64,000 nucleotides of DNA, taken from NCBI RefSeq assembly GCF_010389155.1, contig NC_057761.1, positions 12,526,501 to 12,590,500 on the forward strand, written 5' to 3'. Each line of letters starts with the position of its first letter. Position 1 is the first letter of the stretch. Positions 34,236-46,015 of the stretch are shown in pieces. The notes under the pieces were generated by a model, which made no database searches, was not told where the DNA came from, and saw only the letters and a program-made list of their open reading frames with translations. Source of the DNA: Erigeron canadensis. Taxonomy: Eukaryota; Streptophyta; Magnoliopsida; Asterales; Asteraceae. The position numbers and the translations under genes are program-made.

Positions 34236-34364
34236 TATGGTTGTAGAGAATTAGGTGGAAAAGCCTAGACTATAACCTAAGAACCCCGTATAGCATTTAC
34301 GATAGGAATCATAGATGCATTCCAGACGTGCTAACGTTGCTCATATTTTGAGTTCATATCCTAT

Positions 34365-35278
34365 TGTTAGGTCAAAAATCGACCAAGTAAGATTTGTTCA
34401 AAATAGTTGAAGTTCAGTGAAGAAAGCTTGCTCAGGATTCTGAAGGCATTCAGAATAAAGCTCACTGAAGCTTCACTTCAGATTCAGAATCAACCAACAC
34501 TGAAGACGTTCAGACTGAAGTCAAAGACTAAAGAAGAAGATCATCTCAAAAGCAGAGCTCAGAGAGAATCTTACCTGATTAAAGATTCTGAAGAGGCTCA
34601 GTGAAAAAGTATTTACAACACTTTTCCACTGATTACGAGGAAAGTCTTTTTGCAGCTTTAACTACCTTTACCCGATTAATTATCTTATACCTGGGATTGG
34701 GAAAGTTTTAGCAAAAAGGTTGGGAATAAAGTATGTCAAGTCACATCAAAGAAACTTACATACTTTACCTTAAACAAACATGTTATGGATTTGTCCCACA
34801 TATTTGTACGGCATATTGCCATGTCATCAAGACATGTTTGCCTATATATATAAGACTTCTCACACTTGCAAAAATGCTTGGAACTTTGGCAATTGCAACG
34901 TGTGATATTACTCTAAGTATTCTTATGAGTAATTCCTTATCGCATAGATCATTTGTATTTCTAGGGTTGTTTAGATATTTTCACAAGTGTGATTATCTTT
35001 GTTCCGCAACAACTCTTGTATTTTGTTTATAGAAATAAATAAAATACATTGAAAAATACATCTCGACTCATTGCCATAATACTTGAATATAATTAGTATT
35101 TATATAGTTTCAAGCACTTGTTTTTTTATTGTTCATATCCATATCTGGATCGTGCTTCATAACTAGTCTTTATCTAGATTTGAACCACTTGCCAGTCGGG
35201 TTACTTGATATACTTGTGTTTATAGTTAACCTGTTTTATATCTTGTCTCGTTGTACATCTTGTGTAGGTGGACTCACA
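34365..35278 (+). repeat. 5' LTR of element H
   Basis: 914 bp, TGTTAGGTC to GACTCACA. A TATA-like TATATATATAAG lies at about 34843-34854. The first bases form a small hairpin (GGTC-AAAAA-CGACC; perfect as GGTCG/CGACC in the right LTR at 44442-44456). Confidence 0.92.
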
Positions 35279-35280
35279 TT

Positions 35281-35292
35281 TGGTATCAGAGC
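35281..35292 (+). other. Primer-binding site of element H (initiator Met tRNA)
   Basis: TGGTATCAGAGC, 2 bp after the LTR end. Confidence 0.92.
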
Positions 35293-35340
35293 CTCACAGG
35301 TTAAATCATTAAATTGTTATACCTGTTTTGATCCTACAAG

Positions 35341-37724
35341 ATGTCTGGAATTGAACAACCAAACCCAAACCCAAATGGTAATCCTAATCCAAATGACAAT
35401 ATGAATCAAAATCCACCACCTCCACCACCAGTTCAACCCAGTGTTCATGTTCACTTTCCAAACAATCCGGTACCTAAATTTAATGGAAATAGTGACACAT
35501 TCATTACTTGGAAGGCATGTATGCTCAAGTACATCGCTGGAGTTGAAAGACACTTGACCACCATGCTTGTAGAAGGTCCTTATGTTCCCATGAATGCATC
35601 AACTGTTGTTTTTAACCAAGATGGGACCCTTAGGTTAACACCCAAGGAGAAAGATCATTGGTCGGAGGAAGACCATCGTTTGGCTGACCTAGATTCCAAA
35701 TTACAAAATATGATTCTCTTTGCTGTCCCAGAAAGTTTAAAACCCACTCTTGTTTTACTTGATAGTTCTAAGTTGATGTGGGAAGAGTTGTTAACACAGT
35801 TTGAAGGAACAAAGGAAACCATCACCACAAGAAAAGTTTCTTTGAATAAAAAATATGAAGCATTTTTTGCATTACCAAATGAATCTCTAACTGAAACATA
35901 TCTTAGATTTACAAATTTGGTCAATCAATTAAAAGCTCTTGGTGTTACAAAAGACAAAGAAATTTTACTTGAAAAGTTTTGTGATATATTACCTTCTAAA
36001 TGGGAGAATTTGATCATGGTATTAAGGCAAGGTAAAACCCTTCACAGTCACACTCTGGCCTCCTTGTATGGTGCCTTCAAATACACTGAGGAGAACAAAG
36101 GTGAGAGAGCTGTGGCTGAGCAAGATGCAAAGAATCATACTTCAACCAGTTCTGCACTGGTTCATTATTCTGAACCACAAGATACTGCCCTACTATCTTC
36201 TGAGAGTGATTAGTCTGACTCTGTGAAGAAGATGGTAGCTGAGTTAATGAAAGCTAGTATTTCTGATTATGCATCACATGAATGTGATGAGGATGATAAT
36301 GATGACCTTGTTGCCATGATTGCCAAAACCTTTAATCGTTTTAAATTTAAATCAAAGAGAAATGGCAAACAATTTTCTTCAAATAATACTGTCGATAAGT
36401 CCAATTTAGAATGTTTTAAATGTGGAAAGAAAGGACATTTTATGAAGGAATGCAGATCATCACAACCCTCCTCATCACACACAGCCCCTAACCATTCTAT
36501 TTTTCAGAAGCCTGATGATGGGTACAAAGCTAAGTACAAAAAGCTGAAAGCCCACATGGCGATGATGGCTCAGGAAGAATCCAGTAAGAATAACTGTATG
36601 GTGGCAAACACTGAAAAATGGGATGATTCTGACATGTGATCTGATAATGAAAAAGAAGTAAGGGATATGTGTTTCATGGCTTGTCAAGATCATGGTCATG
36701 TTGTCAAATCTGATGTTGAATCTGGTCGTTGGGTGGATATCATCATGAAGAAGGTTAGTACATTCGGTTTTGAGAAGAATGAAGAACAACAACTGGATCT
36801 TTTGGTTCTTATAGAGGCCGACATAACTTATGTTGAAACTGTGCGTTCAGAGAGTATAAAAATGTTTGAAATAAATTCTTCTGAACTGAATGCCATTCAG
36901 GCCAGATTAAAAGAACTGAAAGATGTTCAGTTGGCCTTGAAAAGTTATCAATCTCTGGTTTCCAAACTTGAGTTGGAAAAGGAAGATTAAAAATTATTTT
37001 GGAAAAAGAACAGAAAATAATTAAATCTTGGATGAAATCACCTTTTCCTGAAGCTGCCATTAAGAAAACTTTTGAAAATCAAAGAATCGCTTATGGAACT
37101 GGTGATCTTCATCTTGCATCCGTAATAACTGATTTGGATGCACTTCCTAAAGAAATGATACCAGAGATCATTTTTAAAGATCTTGGAAAATCAAAAGTGA
37201 TGACTGATCAAAACCAGGAACAACCTGAGGGCAAATCTGAAGCAAGTCAGACCAGTGCTTTAGACAAGAAAGCTAAATCCAAGAAGTCTTCCCCTCAGTC
37301 TTCAAATAACGTTCCTAAGAACCTTCAGAAGAAGAAAAATGTGATCCCTGCTGAGCCTTCTACCTCAGATTCTGGTAGAGCTCAGGTGTCTAATTCAGAG
37401 TCTATTTTGTTAAGCATTGAAAGTCAATTTCAAAATTTGGCTAGACAAGTGCAGAGTTGTAATGCACGTTTAAAAAATGTTGAAAGCACTCCCCAAAATC
37501 CTAAACAAAACCCAAAACCTTTTTCGAAGAAAATGAACCAAGAAAAGCAAAAATCTGAGAAGAAAAAGGTTTCTGAAGTAATCAAACCAACTGTTTTTGT
37601 GTCATCTGAAATTATGACTGAAATTCCCTTTGATCCTTCTGTCCCTTACGAACCAAAGAAATCTGAGGCTGTTCAGGGAAAGCCCAGTGAACCCATCAAG
37701 AGATGGGTTCCCAAAAAGAACTAA
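35341..37724 (+). pseudogene. gag: H Gag, extended form, broken
   Basis: ATG 35341 follows the primer site by about 50 bp. An Asn/Pro-rich N terminus (QPNPNPNGNPNPND) is followed by a capsid-like region (WKACMLKYIAGVE, MWEELLTQFEGTKE), a stop at 36211 (SSESD-stop-SDS), a zinc knuckle CFKCGKKGHFMKEC (36412-36453), a stop at 36637, a coiled-coil-like segment (LNAIQARLKELKDVQ), a frameshift near 36988, and a Lys/Ser-rich end closing KRWVPKKN-stop at 37724. Pol overlaps this end by 22 nt in the -1 frame. I see no STQT array here. Confidence 0.9.
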
Positions 37725-39408
37725 TCTTTGTGTATGTACAGGGTGACCGCAAAAAGAACACTTGGTTTCTTGACAGTGCTGCTGGCAGACCCATGACTGG
37801 TCACAAAACCCTGCTAGAGGAATATAGGGTGCAAGAGGGGCCCTCAATAAATTTTGGTAATGATGAAAATGGACAAACTGAGGGATATGGTGTTGTGAAC
37901 AATGGACAAGTCAAATTCACTAAAGTTGCATATGTGAATGGTTTGAAATATAACCTGATCAGTGTCAGCCAACTTTGTGATGATGGCTATAAGGTTTTAT
38001 TTGATATTTCACAAGGCACCATATTCAATAGAGATTGGAAGGTAGTAATGATTGCACCCAGAAAGGGAAACATTTATGTTGTAGACATGAATAGTGCTAC
38101 TTCTGAACAATGTTTCTACATAAGGGCAGATAAGGACACCAACTGGTTGTGGCACAAAAGGTTATCCCATCTCAATTTCAAAAATATTAATAAGTTGTCA
38201 AGAAAACAACTTGCTGATGGGATACCAGCCATGCCTTTTGATAAAGACAAGCCATGTCCAGGGTGTGAAATGGGAAAGAAGAAGAGAACATCCTTCAAGA
38301 CCAAGCAAAATTTCAGCATCACTGAACCACTTCATATGCTTCATATGGATCTTTTTGGTCCTGTGAATGTTTAGCTAAGAGCAGGGAAGAAGTACACTCT
38401 GGTTGTAGTCGATGAATATTCAAGATTCTGTTGGGTGATCTTCCTCAGAAACAAAAGTGAAGCTGCTGCTGAAATAATTGCCCTCGTCAAACAGATTGAA
38501 CTCAAGCACAAGCGAAAAGTACGTCAGCTCAGAAGTGACAATGGCACTGAATTCAGAAATTCCACTCTGGAAACCTTCTGCACTGACACTGGCATATCTC
38601 AGAATTTCTCCTCAGCACATACACCAAAGCAAAATGGTGTTGTAGAAAGAAAGAATCGAACGCTGATAGAAGCTGCCAGAAGTATGTTGAATGAATCAGG
38701 TCTTCCAAAATTTTTTTGGGCTGAAGCTGTTGCAACTGCTTGCTACACCCAGAATCGTTCCATTTATGTCAAAAGACATAAGAAGACTGCCTATGAAGTG
38801 CTCAGCAATAGAAAGCCTAATATTGGATATTTCCATGTATTTGGATGTCCAGTGTATATTCTGAATGATTCCAGCAAATTGAGCAAATTTGATGCCAAAG
38901 CTGATGAAGGTTACTTCCTAGGTTATTCAACAATTCGCAAGGCCTTTAGAGTCTATAACAAAAGACTTGAAAAGGTTGATGAGTCAATTCATGTTACTTT
39001 TGATGAATCAAATTCTGCAATCTTTAATAAACCAGTCTCTGAACCACCTTCAAAAGGTCCTATCAGTTTTGGTGAATCTGATCACGATGACAAATCTGAT
39101 CAGTCACCTAAACATGTTTCTGATTATTCCAGTTCAGAACCAGTTACAAGTCAGCAAAGTATACCAGAACGCCAATATTTTGTGATAACACAAGTGCCAT
39201 TGCAATACCTCACAATCCTGTCATGCACTCTAAAACCAAGCATATTGATCTCAGGTACCATTTCATTCGTGATCATGTTTTAAAAGGTGATATTGAAATC
39301 CATTTAATTCCCACTAACAAACAACTAGCTGATGTGTTTACAAAACCTTTAGATGTCAAAACTTTTAAACATCTCATCAGCGAGTTGGGAATGCTAAATC
39401 CTGCATAG
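37703..39408 (+). pseudogene. pol: H Pol: protease and integrase, then end of RNase H; reverse transcriptase deleted
   Basis: Begins at an ATG overlapping the end of gag (MGSQKELIFVY). The protease motif reads WFLDSAAGRPMTGH; the usual DSG is DSA, so activity is doubtful. The pre-integrase region LWHKRLSHLN...CPGC and integrase D, D, E residues ([25 protein letters not shown]) are present, with a TAG stop at 38372. At about 39171 the integrase tail jumps straight to IFCDNTSA of RNase H, losing the whole reverse transcriptase. It ends FTKPLDVKTFKHL at 39408. Confidence 0.93.
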
Positions 39409-40112
39409 CATTTCAGGGGGAATAGACAAAAATGTTTTTACAAGAAAAGGAAATTTTTTTTTTTTTTTGAGGGGGAATTTTTGCCTCAGAAAATATTTTG
39501 TCTGAAATGATTCAGAAACTGAAAGACTTCAGAACTTCAGAAAATGAGAAGGTTCAGATTGCACTTCCTTAACCTTTCTCAGAACTTTAAATTATTTAAT
39601 CAGAAGTTCATCAAAACCTCTTATTACACAATGGATACCTAGCTGGCAAGTAGACACGTGATTTAGACTGTTTCAGGATACCTTTTTGCTGACGTGTCAT
39701 ACCACTTGCGCCGTAAAGAAAAATGATCATTGCTTTTGCATTAAAAACGGTTGAATATTTTTTGAAAAAGTGGGGTCATGGCCGTTGTTGCATTAAATGC
39801 GGACGTGTCATCAAAAATTATTTCGCATTTCAAACCCGATCAAAATTACTTTCAATAAAACATCATTATATTTTATTGGGTTTGAATTTCAAAATCATTT
39901 TATTTATTTTCTTTGGAAAATCCTTTCGTATTCCTTTGAAAATATAAAACCTTTTTCCTAAAATCATTCCATCATTTATTTCATTTTTCATTTACTCCTA
40001 ATCATATTTCTCTCTCATTCTCTCAACACTCAATCACTTTCCTTCATAATTTTCCAAACCCTAAATTCCTTTAAACACTTTCATCTTCATCTTCTTTCTT
40101 TAACAAAACTCA
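39409..40112 (+). other. H spacer between pol and third ORF: purine tracts and TATA-like box
   Basis: Two polypurine-like tracts (CAGGGGGAATAG at about 39414 and GAGGGGGAATTT at about 39470) follow the pol stop and resemble the true tract before the 3' LTR (TAGGGGGAATTTG, 44428). TATAAAAC at 39943-39950 lies about 165 bp before the ATG of the third ORF. No gene seen. Confidence 0.5.
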
Positions 40113-43100
40113 ATGGCTACATCCGTAAAAGAACCCAAAACACTTATTGGCTTTGAATATTCTCCCCCAAAATCTGCAGTTAAACCCAGTTCTCAATGGC
40201 CAAAGGATTTCGAATCCAAAACCATACAGTTTAACATGAACAACTATAAGGCAGCCTTAAATGCCAAATCTGAAGGGTTGATGGGCAGGTTAAACGCTTT
40301 CCTTCAACGTTGCCCCATCTCCTACGCCCTAACTGCTGATCCAGAGTAGTTGTACCATAGGTATTTCTTGGAGTTTTGGTACACTGCAGAAGTTGCAAAA
40401 GATGACAAGTGAATTGCCTTCACATTGAAAGAGGGCACGGTGAAGTGTGTTTTGACACTTGAAGGCTTCAGGGAGGCACTCCGATTAAACTATTTGCCTC
40501 CCAACACTCCTTATGAAAAAAGAAGGAAAGGAGTAAATTTTAGAGAAGTGTTGTTGGTAACTGGCCATAACTAGATTGTGGATGATGATGGCAACCTGAA
40601 AACATCCAGCCACATCTTCATTGCTGGGTTCAAAAGTTGTTGGAGATATTTCTGGACACAGATTGTAGAGTGTCTAGGAGAAAATAGTGGTGGCTTGGAT
40701 CAGATCTCCTTGATCCAAGTTGAGATGGGTTACTATTTGTGGCATGGGATGAAGGTAGATTTTGCTGAGATGCTCTTCGCTCAGTTATTGACAAAGTTGA
40801 AGGGGAAGAGGAGCATTCACATTGCCTTCTGTTGAAACACGAGGGACCGGTCAAATCGTGATCTAAACAACTACAAACGTGCGGAATCCGATTGTAATTG
40901 TCTTTGAGGATTCTGAATAAACATGAACATATATGCACGAATTGAACAAATAACAAGAGATATAAAACGAATTCCTTTATTATTCAGTCATCTCGATTAC
41001 AATACAATGATAGATCCATATAGAAAACAACTCAATGATTACGGATTACAATCAAAGAGACGACAATGATAATGAATTACATGGGCTGACGTCATGACGA
41101 AGTGATGATGACATCATCACAACCTTGATGATGTCTTCTTTTCATCATAATCAGCCATTTGAATTGTATTACAGCGGACAAAAATCTATGCACGAAACGT
41201 GCATCTACACCTTCCCAAGATTTCTGAGCTTGTGCTTTCTAGCAATTCTGGGAGAATGATATTCTGACATCCTTCAAGAGTCTGAGGACAAACCTGAGCT
41301 TTCCCCTGCAATGCTTCAGGTACTTGGTAATAATGTTAAAACTGACGCAGCACGACCGGCTGGCTTATAAAGACCACTGGGCGGGTCACAAAAGAATGTG
41401 AGACCCACCAGTCGATCTAGTGGCAAAATGTTACACTTGTTTAAACCAAAAACAAGTTCTACCCTGCCACCTTCATCTTCCACTGACCAACCTGAGGATC
41501 TCCAAAGGGTTTATTAAAACTGCGTCCTTTTAGGCCGTCCTTTGAGACCTCAAAACAGGTTTCAGAAGAAGGTCAAATGGGAAACTTGCAAGCAACCATC
41601 TCCAAAACTTCTTTAGGAGGAGATGGTGAAGATATTAGTGTGTCAGCCTAACACACATTAGAAGTTGAGTCTGCACATGCACTCCCTGTAACTTCACAAA
41701 TCTTACACTCTTTGCATGCACAAACTTTTGATATTTCTCAGGTGATACCCAGAGAGATGGAGGTTTCAACTTCTGCGGCCAATGAAGAGACTCTTGGATC
41801 CAGCACAAGGGTTACTGAGGCACAAATGGTATCGACTGAAGTAGTTCCACCTTTGACCAGTAACGATGCAACTGCTGAAGTAGCTGCTGAACTGGGTGCT
41901 GGCTTGGATTCTGGGAATCAAGACCAGAGCATATCTGACCAGATTGTAAATATCTGGGATGACGATGAGCTTCCTGAGGGAAACCTCAAAGATTTTGAGT
42001 TTGATAAGGACTTATTGAGGGAGAATCATTCGGATTCTGAGCCAACCCTCAACCTCATTGATGAACCTCTTCTTGAACAACAACAAAAAAAAAAAAAACA
42101 TCCCACTCATTCCTCAAAATGTTGTCGATCTTGATCCACCATATCAACCACCACCAATTTCACATCAACATCCCTTGTTTCCCCAAGGCACAACACCAGC
42201 ATATGTCACCTCCGCCGTTTTTCAAACACCACTTCAATTTCTTCACCCTCAAATTCATGATGTTCCACCAAGGAGGTCTTATGATCTGCCAGAAGATCAA
42301 GAAAAGGAATTGGATTCTGAGACCGATTCTGATGGTCCCTCAGAAAGGATATTGGAGAAAACTCTGGCAGGCATCAAGACAACTCCCTTTGTTGCTTCAG
42401 CTTCCACTTCATCTGCTGCACCTCTGAGCATTGAAGCTCAGCTAGAGAAGTCACAAACCGAAGTCCAAAACCTACTTATTCAGGTTGAGGGCTTATCCAA
42501 ATCTCTGGCTTCCAACACCAAGTCTCTGGCCGATCTGAAAGGTGCCCAGGTTGCTATGGGTACTGAATTTACCAAAGTTGCAATTAATGAGAGCTTGGTG
42601 GTTGGGAAGTTACATGAATTGGTATCGACATGTAATGGTTTGAGTAGGGCTATTGGTGAAGCTTTCAAGCTGACCAAGAGGGATGTGCAGACTTCAGTTG
42701 TTGCGAATCTGCAATCCTGGGTTCTTATGATACAAAATTCATTCTTGGCAGTTGAGAAAGAAGTTGGTGAGTTGGTCATGAAGCCAAGTGTTGATGAAAA
42801 GTCCCTTGGTGATTCTGTTGGTGGAAAGGTTTCTGAGACACTGAAGTCTATATTCTCTGAAGATCTTATTTCTCAGATTTCAGTGTCGGTGGCAGAGAAG
42901 GTTGAAGAGAAGGTCAGGTCGATGGTTTCTGAAGTTTCCAAGGCAACAAATGACAAGGTTGACAAAGCTTTTAATGAAATGAAAAATTCTTTGTCAACTC
43001 TTGATCAACAAGTTCAGAACCAGTCGAAGCAACTGGATGAAATCCTGGCCTTGCTCAAAAAGCAGTCAGAAGTTGTTGCTCCTCCCCCCTCTGGTGCATT

Positions 43101-44143
43101 ATCTGAAGAAGAAAGGGTCTACTGAAGGAAGTCTTGGAGCATGAAAAGATGAACCCCAACCATCTGAACAAGCTAAGAAAGACAAAGGTAAAGCTCAGAT
43201 GGTTGAGGAACCAAAGAAGAAGGGGACTAAGGATTCTGGTTTTGTTGTTGGAGAAAATGTTGATGAGCATGGCTATCCATTGCCAGATTTGGGTGCTGAT
43301 CAGAAAAGGTTGGAAGCCCTTCAAAGACAAGTCTCCAACCAGTTCATTATGTGGAGAGAAACTAAAGAAAGAGAAAGGGCCCAACACTTGGCAATGGGTA
43401 CCATTGATTTAGTAGATGCTGCAGCTCTTGGTCTTACTAAGGAAAGATATCAGAAGATCAAACATGATGCAAGAGTGCAGAAGGCCTTGGAAGAAATGGC
43501 CGAGTATGAATATGGGGTGAAGTATTCTCCCTTAGAACAAAAGCTGGACCATCTCACTTTCAAATTGTCTATTGAAGATCTGGTAAAGAATAGGAATAAA
43601 GAGATGGAGATCAAGAGAAAAGAAATTATGGCCAGTGTTTTGAAGGTTGAGAAGGAAATTTGTAGGCCACCTCAGAAGCCCAAACTAACTAGTCCCAGGT
43701 CTACAAGAAAACATGCTCGAGATTCTGACCTCTCTACATTCGTACCTATTTCCAAAGAAGTTGCTCAGGTGAAGGATAAACATGAAAAGGATCCGTATGA
43801 TTATTATATGAAACACAGGTGCCATCCTGCAAAGATCCTTGACGTGCAAATTCTGAAGGAAGATGGTCTGAAATTGTTCAATCTGGTTGTGAAAAGAGAA
43901 GGTAGAGCAGAAGAAGAATATGAGCAGGTTTCAGTGCATAAGTTTGGGTATTCTGAGCACAAGGAGATGATCACTGTTCTGAAAGGAAAACCAAAGTCTC
44001 ATCTAACTGGCGCCTGGATGCTGAAGATCCAACAGAAAATGAAGGCCAAAGTTGAAATGGAGGAAAGATTATTTGGGAAGATCAGTTCTCCAAAGAGAAA
44101 GGCTACTGAAGCACCTTCTGGCTCAAGGCCTGCGAAGAAGTAG
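40113..44143 (+). pseudogene. H third ORF (env-position protein) with C-terminal coiled coil
   Basis: ATG 40113 (MATSVKEPKTLIGFEY). The N-terminal domain includes LYHRYFLEFWYTAEVA and LEGFREALRLNYLPP, similar to E's third ORF (LCEFWTSCVV, LRSAFELSYMP). Stops occur at 40347, 40411 and 40572. The solo LTR at 40830-41209 interrupts it after HIAF; the frame rejoins as HIAFPRFLSLCF. Later parts are 41712-42134, a poly-A tract frameshift near 42085, a Val/Ser/Lys-rich coiled-coil region (42800-43070), and 43199-44143 with KKRKATEAP-like basic C terminus. The function is unknown. No membrane segment or signal peptide is visible, so a true envelope role is unsupported. Confidence 0.75.
40830..41209 (-). 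mobile_element. Solo LTR (380 bp) in the third ORF of H
   Basis: TG at 40830 to CA at 41209, with a perfect duplication CCTTC on each side (40825-40829 and 41210-41214). It shares GTGCGGAATCC, TGACGTCA and the end GCATCTACA with element C's LTR in the same plus-strand layout, so it is a relative in minus orientation. The coding frame of H continues across it once the insert and one CCTTC are removed. Confidence 0.92.
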
Positions 44144-44437
44144 TTGTATCTCTTTTGTAAATATTTGTACTTGTAAATATTTTCTATTTTCATTTTTGTA
44201 CTTGTAACTGAACAATCATCTCAGTATCTTTTATATAGTTGCAAGTTACATCATATTATTAGGAAATAGTTTAAGTTAGAAAAACAAACAAGGAAATTTT
44301 CTTAAGGCATCATGATCTATGAGATGTCCTTAGAAATATTTTTACAACTTAAACAAAACTTGTATCTTTAGACTTACAAACTTATATAGATAGAAGTCTA
44401 AAATACATGAACTATTTTAGAACAAATAGGGGGAATT
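44144..44437 (+). other. H 3' noncoding end with polypurine tract
   Basis: AT-rich 3' end of H. The tract AATAGGGGGAATT abuts the 3' LTR at 44438. Confidence 0.85.
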
Positions 44438-45372
44438 TGTTAGGTCGAAAATCGACCAAGTAAGATTTGTTCAAAATAGTTGAAGTTCGGTGAAGAAAGC
44501 TTGCTCAGGATTCTGAAGGCATTCAGAATAAAGCTCACTAAAGCTTCACTTCAGATTCAGAATCAACCAACACCGAAGACGTTCAGAATGAAGTCAAAGA
44601 CTGAAGAAGAAGATCATCTCAGAAGCAGAGCTCAGAGAGAATCTTACCTGATTAAAGATTCTGAAGAGGCTCAGTGAAAAAGTATTTACAACACTTTTTC
44701 ACTAATTACGAGGAAAGTCTTTTTGCAGCTTTAACTACCTTTACCCGGTTAATTATCTTATACCTGGGATTGGGAAAGTTTTAGCAAAAAGGTTGGGAAT
44801 AAAGTATGTCAAGTCACATCAAAGAAACTTACATACTTTACCTTAAACAAGCATGTTATGGATTTGTCCCACAAATCCATAAATGCATCCAACCATATTT
44901 GTACGGCATATTGCCATGTCATCAAGACATGTTTGCCTATAAATATAAGACTTCTCACACTTGCAAAAATGCTTGGAACTTTGGCAATTGCAACGTGTGA
45001 TATTACTCTAAGTATTCTTACAGTAATTCCTTGTCGCATAGATCATTTGTATTTTTAGGGTTGGTTAGATATTTTCACAAGTGTGATTATCTTTGTTCCG
45101 CAACAACTCTTGTATTTTGTTTATAGAAATAAATAAAATACATTGAAAAATACATCTCAACTCATTGCCATAATACTTGAATATAATTAGTATTTATATA
45201 GTTTCAAGCACTTGTTTTTTTATTGTTCATATCCATATCTGGATCATGGTTCATAACTAGTCTTTATCTAGATTTGAACCACTTGCCAGTCGGGTTACTT
45301 GATATACTTGAGTTTATTGTTAACCTGTTTTATATCATGTCTCGTTGTACATCTTGTGTAGGTGGACTCACA
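44438..45372 (+). repeat. 3' LTR of element H
   Basis: 935 bp, matching 34365-35278 with few substitutions and a small insertion (ACAAATCCATAAATGCATCCA region near 44871). TATA box TATAAATATAAG at about 44939. Confidence 0.92.
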
Positions 45373-46015
45373 CCTGTTTAGACTTATTATTCCTGTGTTT
45401 ATTTTGACTATGGCTATCATTTAGTGAATGTGTGCTTTCAGTGTTATTGTGATCATCTATGTGTATTTAGAGCAAGATGAAGTGATGGCACTAACTAGTA
45501 TCGCATAGCGATAATCATAGAAAAGCCTGATCAACTGTTCTATGATTACCGCCATGCCTTGCGACAGTTATTGACATCAGTGATTGCACTTGTAGTGAGA
45601 GTGTGGTAGCTACTCTGGCTGCTTAATGGGTGTTGGTTAGGTGGAGGGTTAGCCGCTGGTACACCCTGTATACATACCCGACCAATACCTAGAGAGCATA
45701 CCAGTACCGTGATCCGACCTTGCATTTGATGTACTAGGGGTGTGGAGGGTTAGCCGCTGGTACACCCTGTATACATACACCATTAGTGCAACGGATGTAG
45801 GTGTTAGATTCGGATCACATTTTAACTGCGATTTAGGGTTATATATTATTAGTGTATATATATGTGTATTGTAATGACATGAATTGCGTGAATAGTTTAG
45901 GTTCTAGATAGCATTCCTTAGACCATAAGACGAGAGAGCTTACTGAGAGTATCTTCTGATATTAACATCGTCGAGTGTATTCTTCCCTGACTAACGATAC
46001 GTGATTATAGGATAA
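45373..46015 (+). other. G leader with 37-bp direct repeat
   Basis: The leader lies between H and G gag; its first part is at 34236-34364. Two identical 37-bp copies (45641-45677 and 45742-45778) start GTGGAGGGTTAGCCGCTGG, 101 bp apart. No ORF. Confidence 0.8.

Larger units (their letters stand above)
34365..45372 (+). mobile_element. Copia element H (Sirevirus-like, with third ORF), inserted in G leader
   Basis: LTRs 34365-35278 and 44438-45372 are nearly identical and flanked by CCTAT (34360-34364) and CCTGT (45373-45377), a duplication with one transition. Order: LTR, primer site, gag, protease, integrase, a deleted reverse transcriptase, the end of RNase H, third ORF with coiled coil, polypurine tract, LTR. 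A solo LTR lies inside the third ORF. Confidence 0.92.

Noticed and set aside
34407..34604. Short ORF (KAFRIKLTEASLQIQNQ), repeated at 44480-44677
   Set aside because: Both copies are in the LTRs of H upstream of the TATA box, built on TTCAGA repeats; no protein evidence.
40113..44143. Third ORF as a true viral envelope gene
   Set aside because: No signal peptide, transmembrane helix or cleavage site is visible; only its position after pol suggests env.
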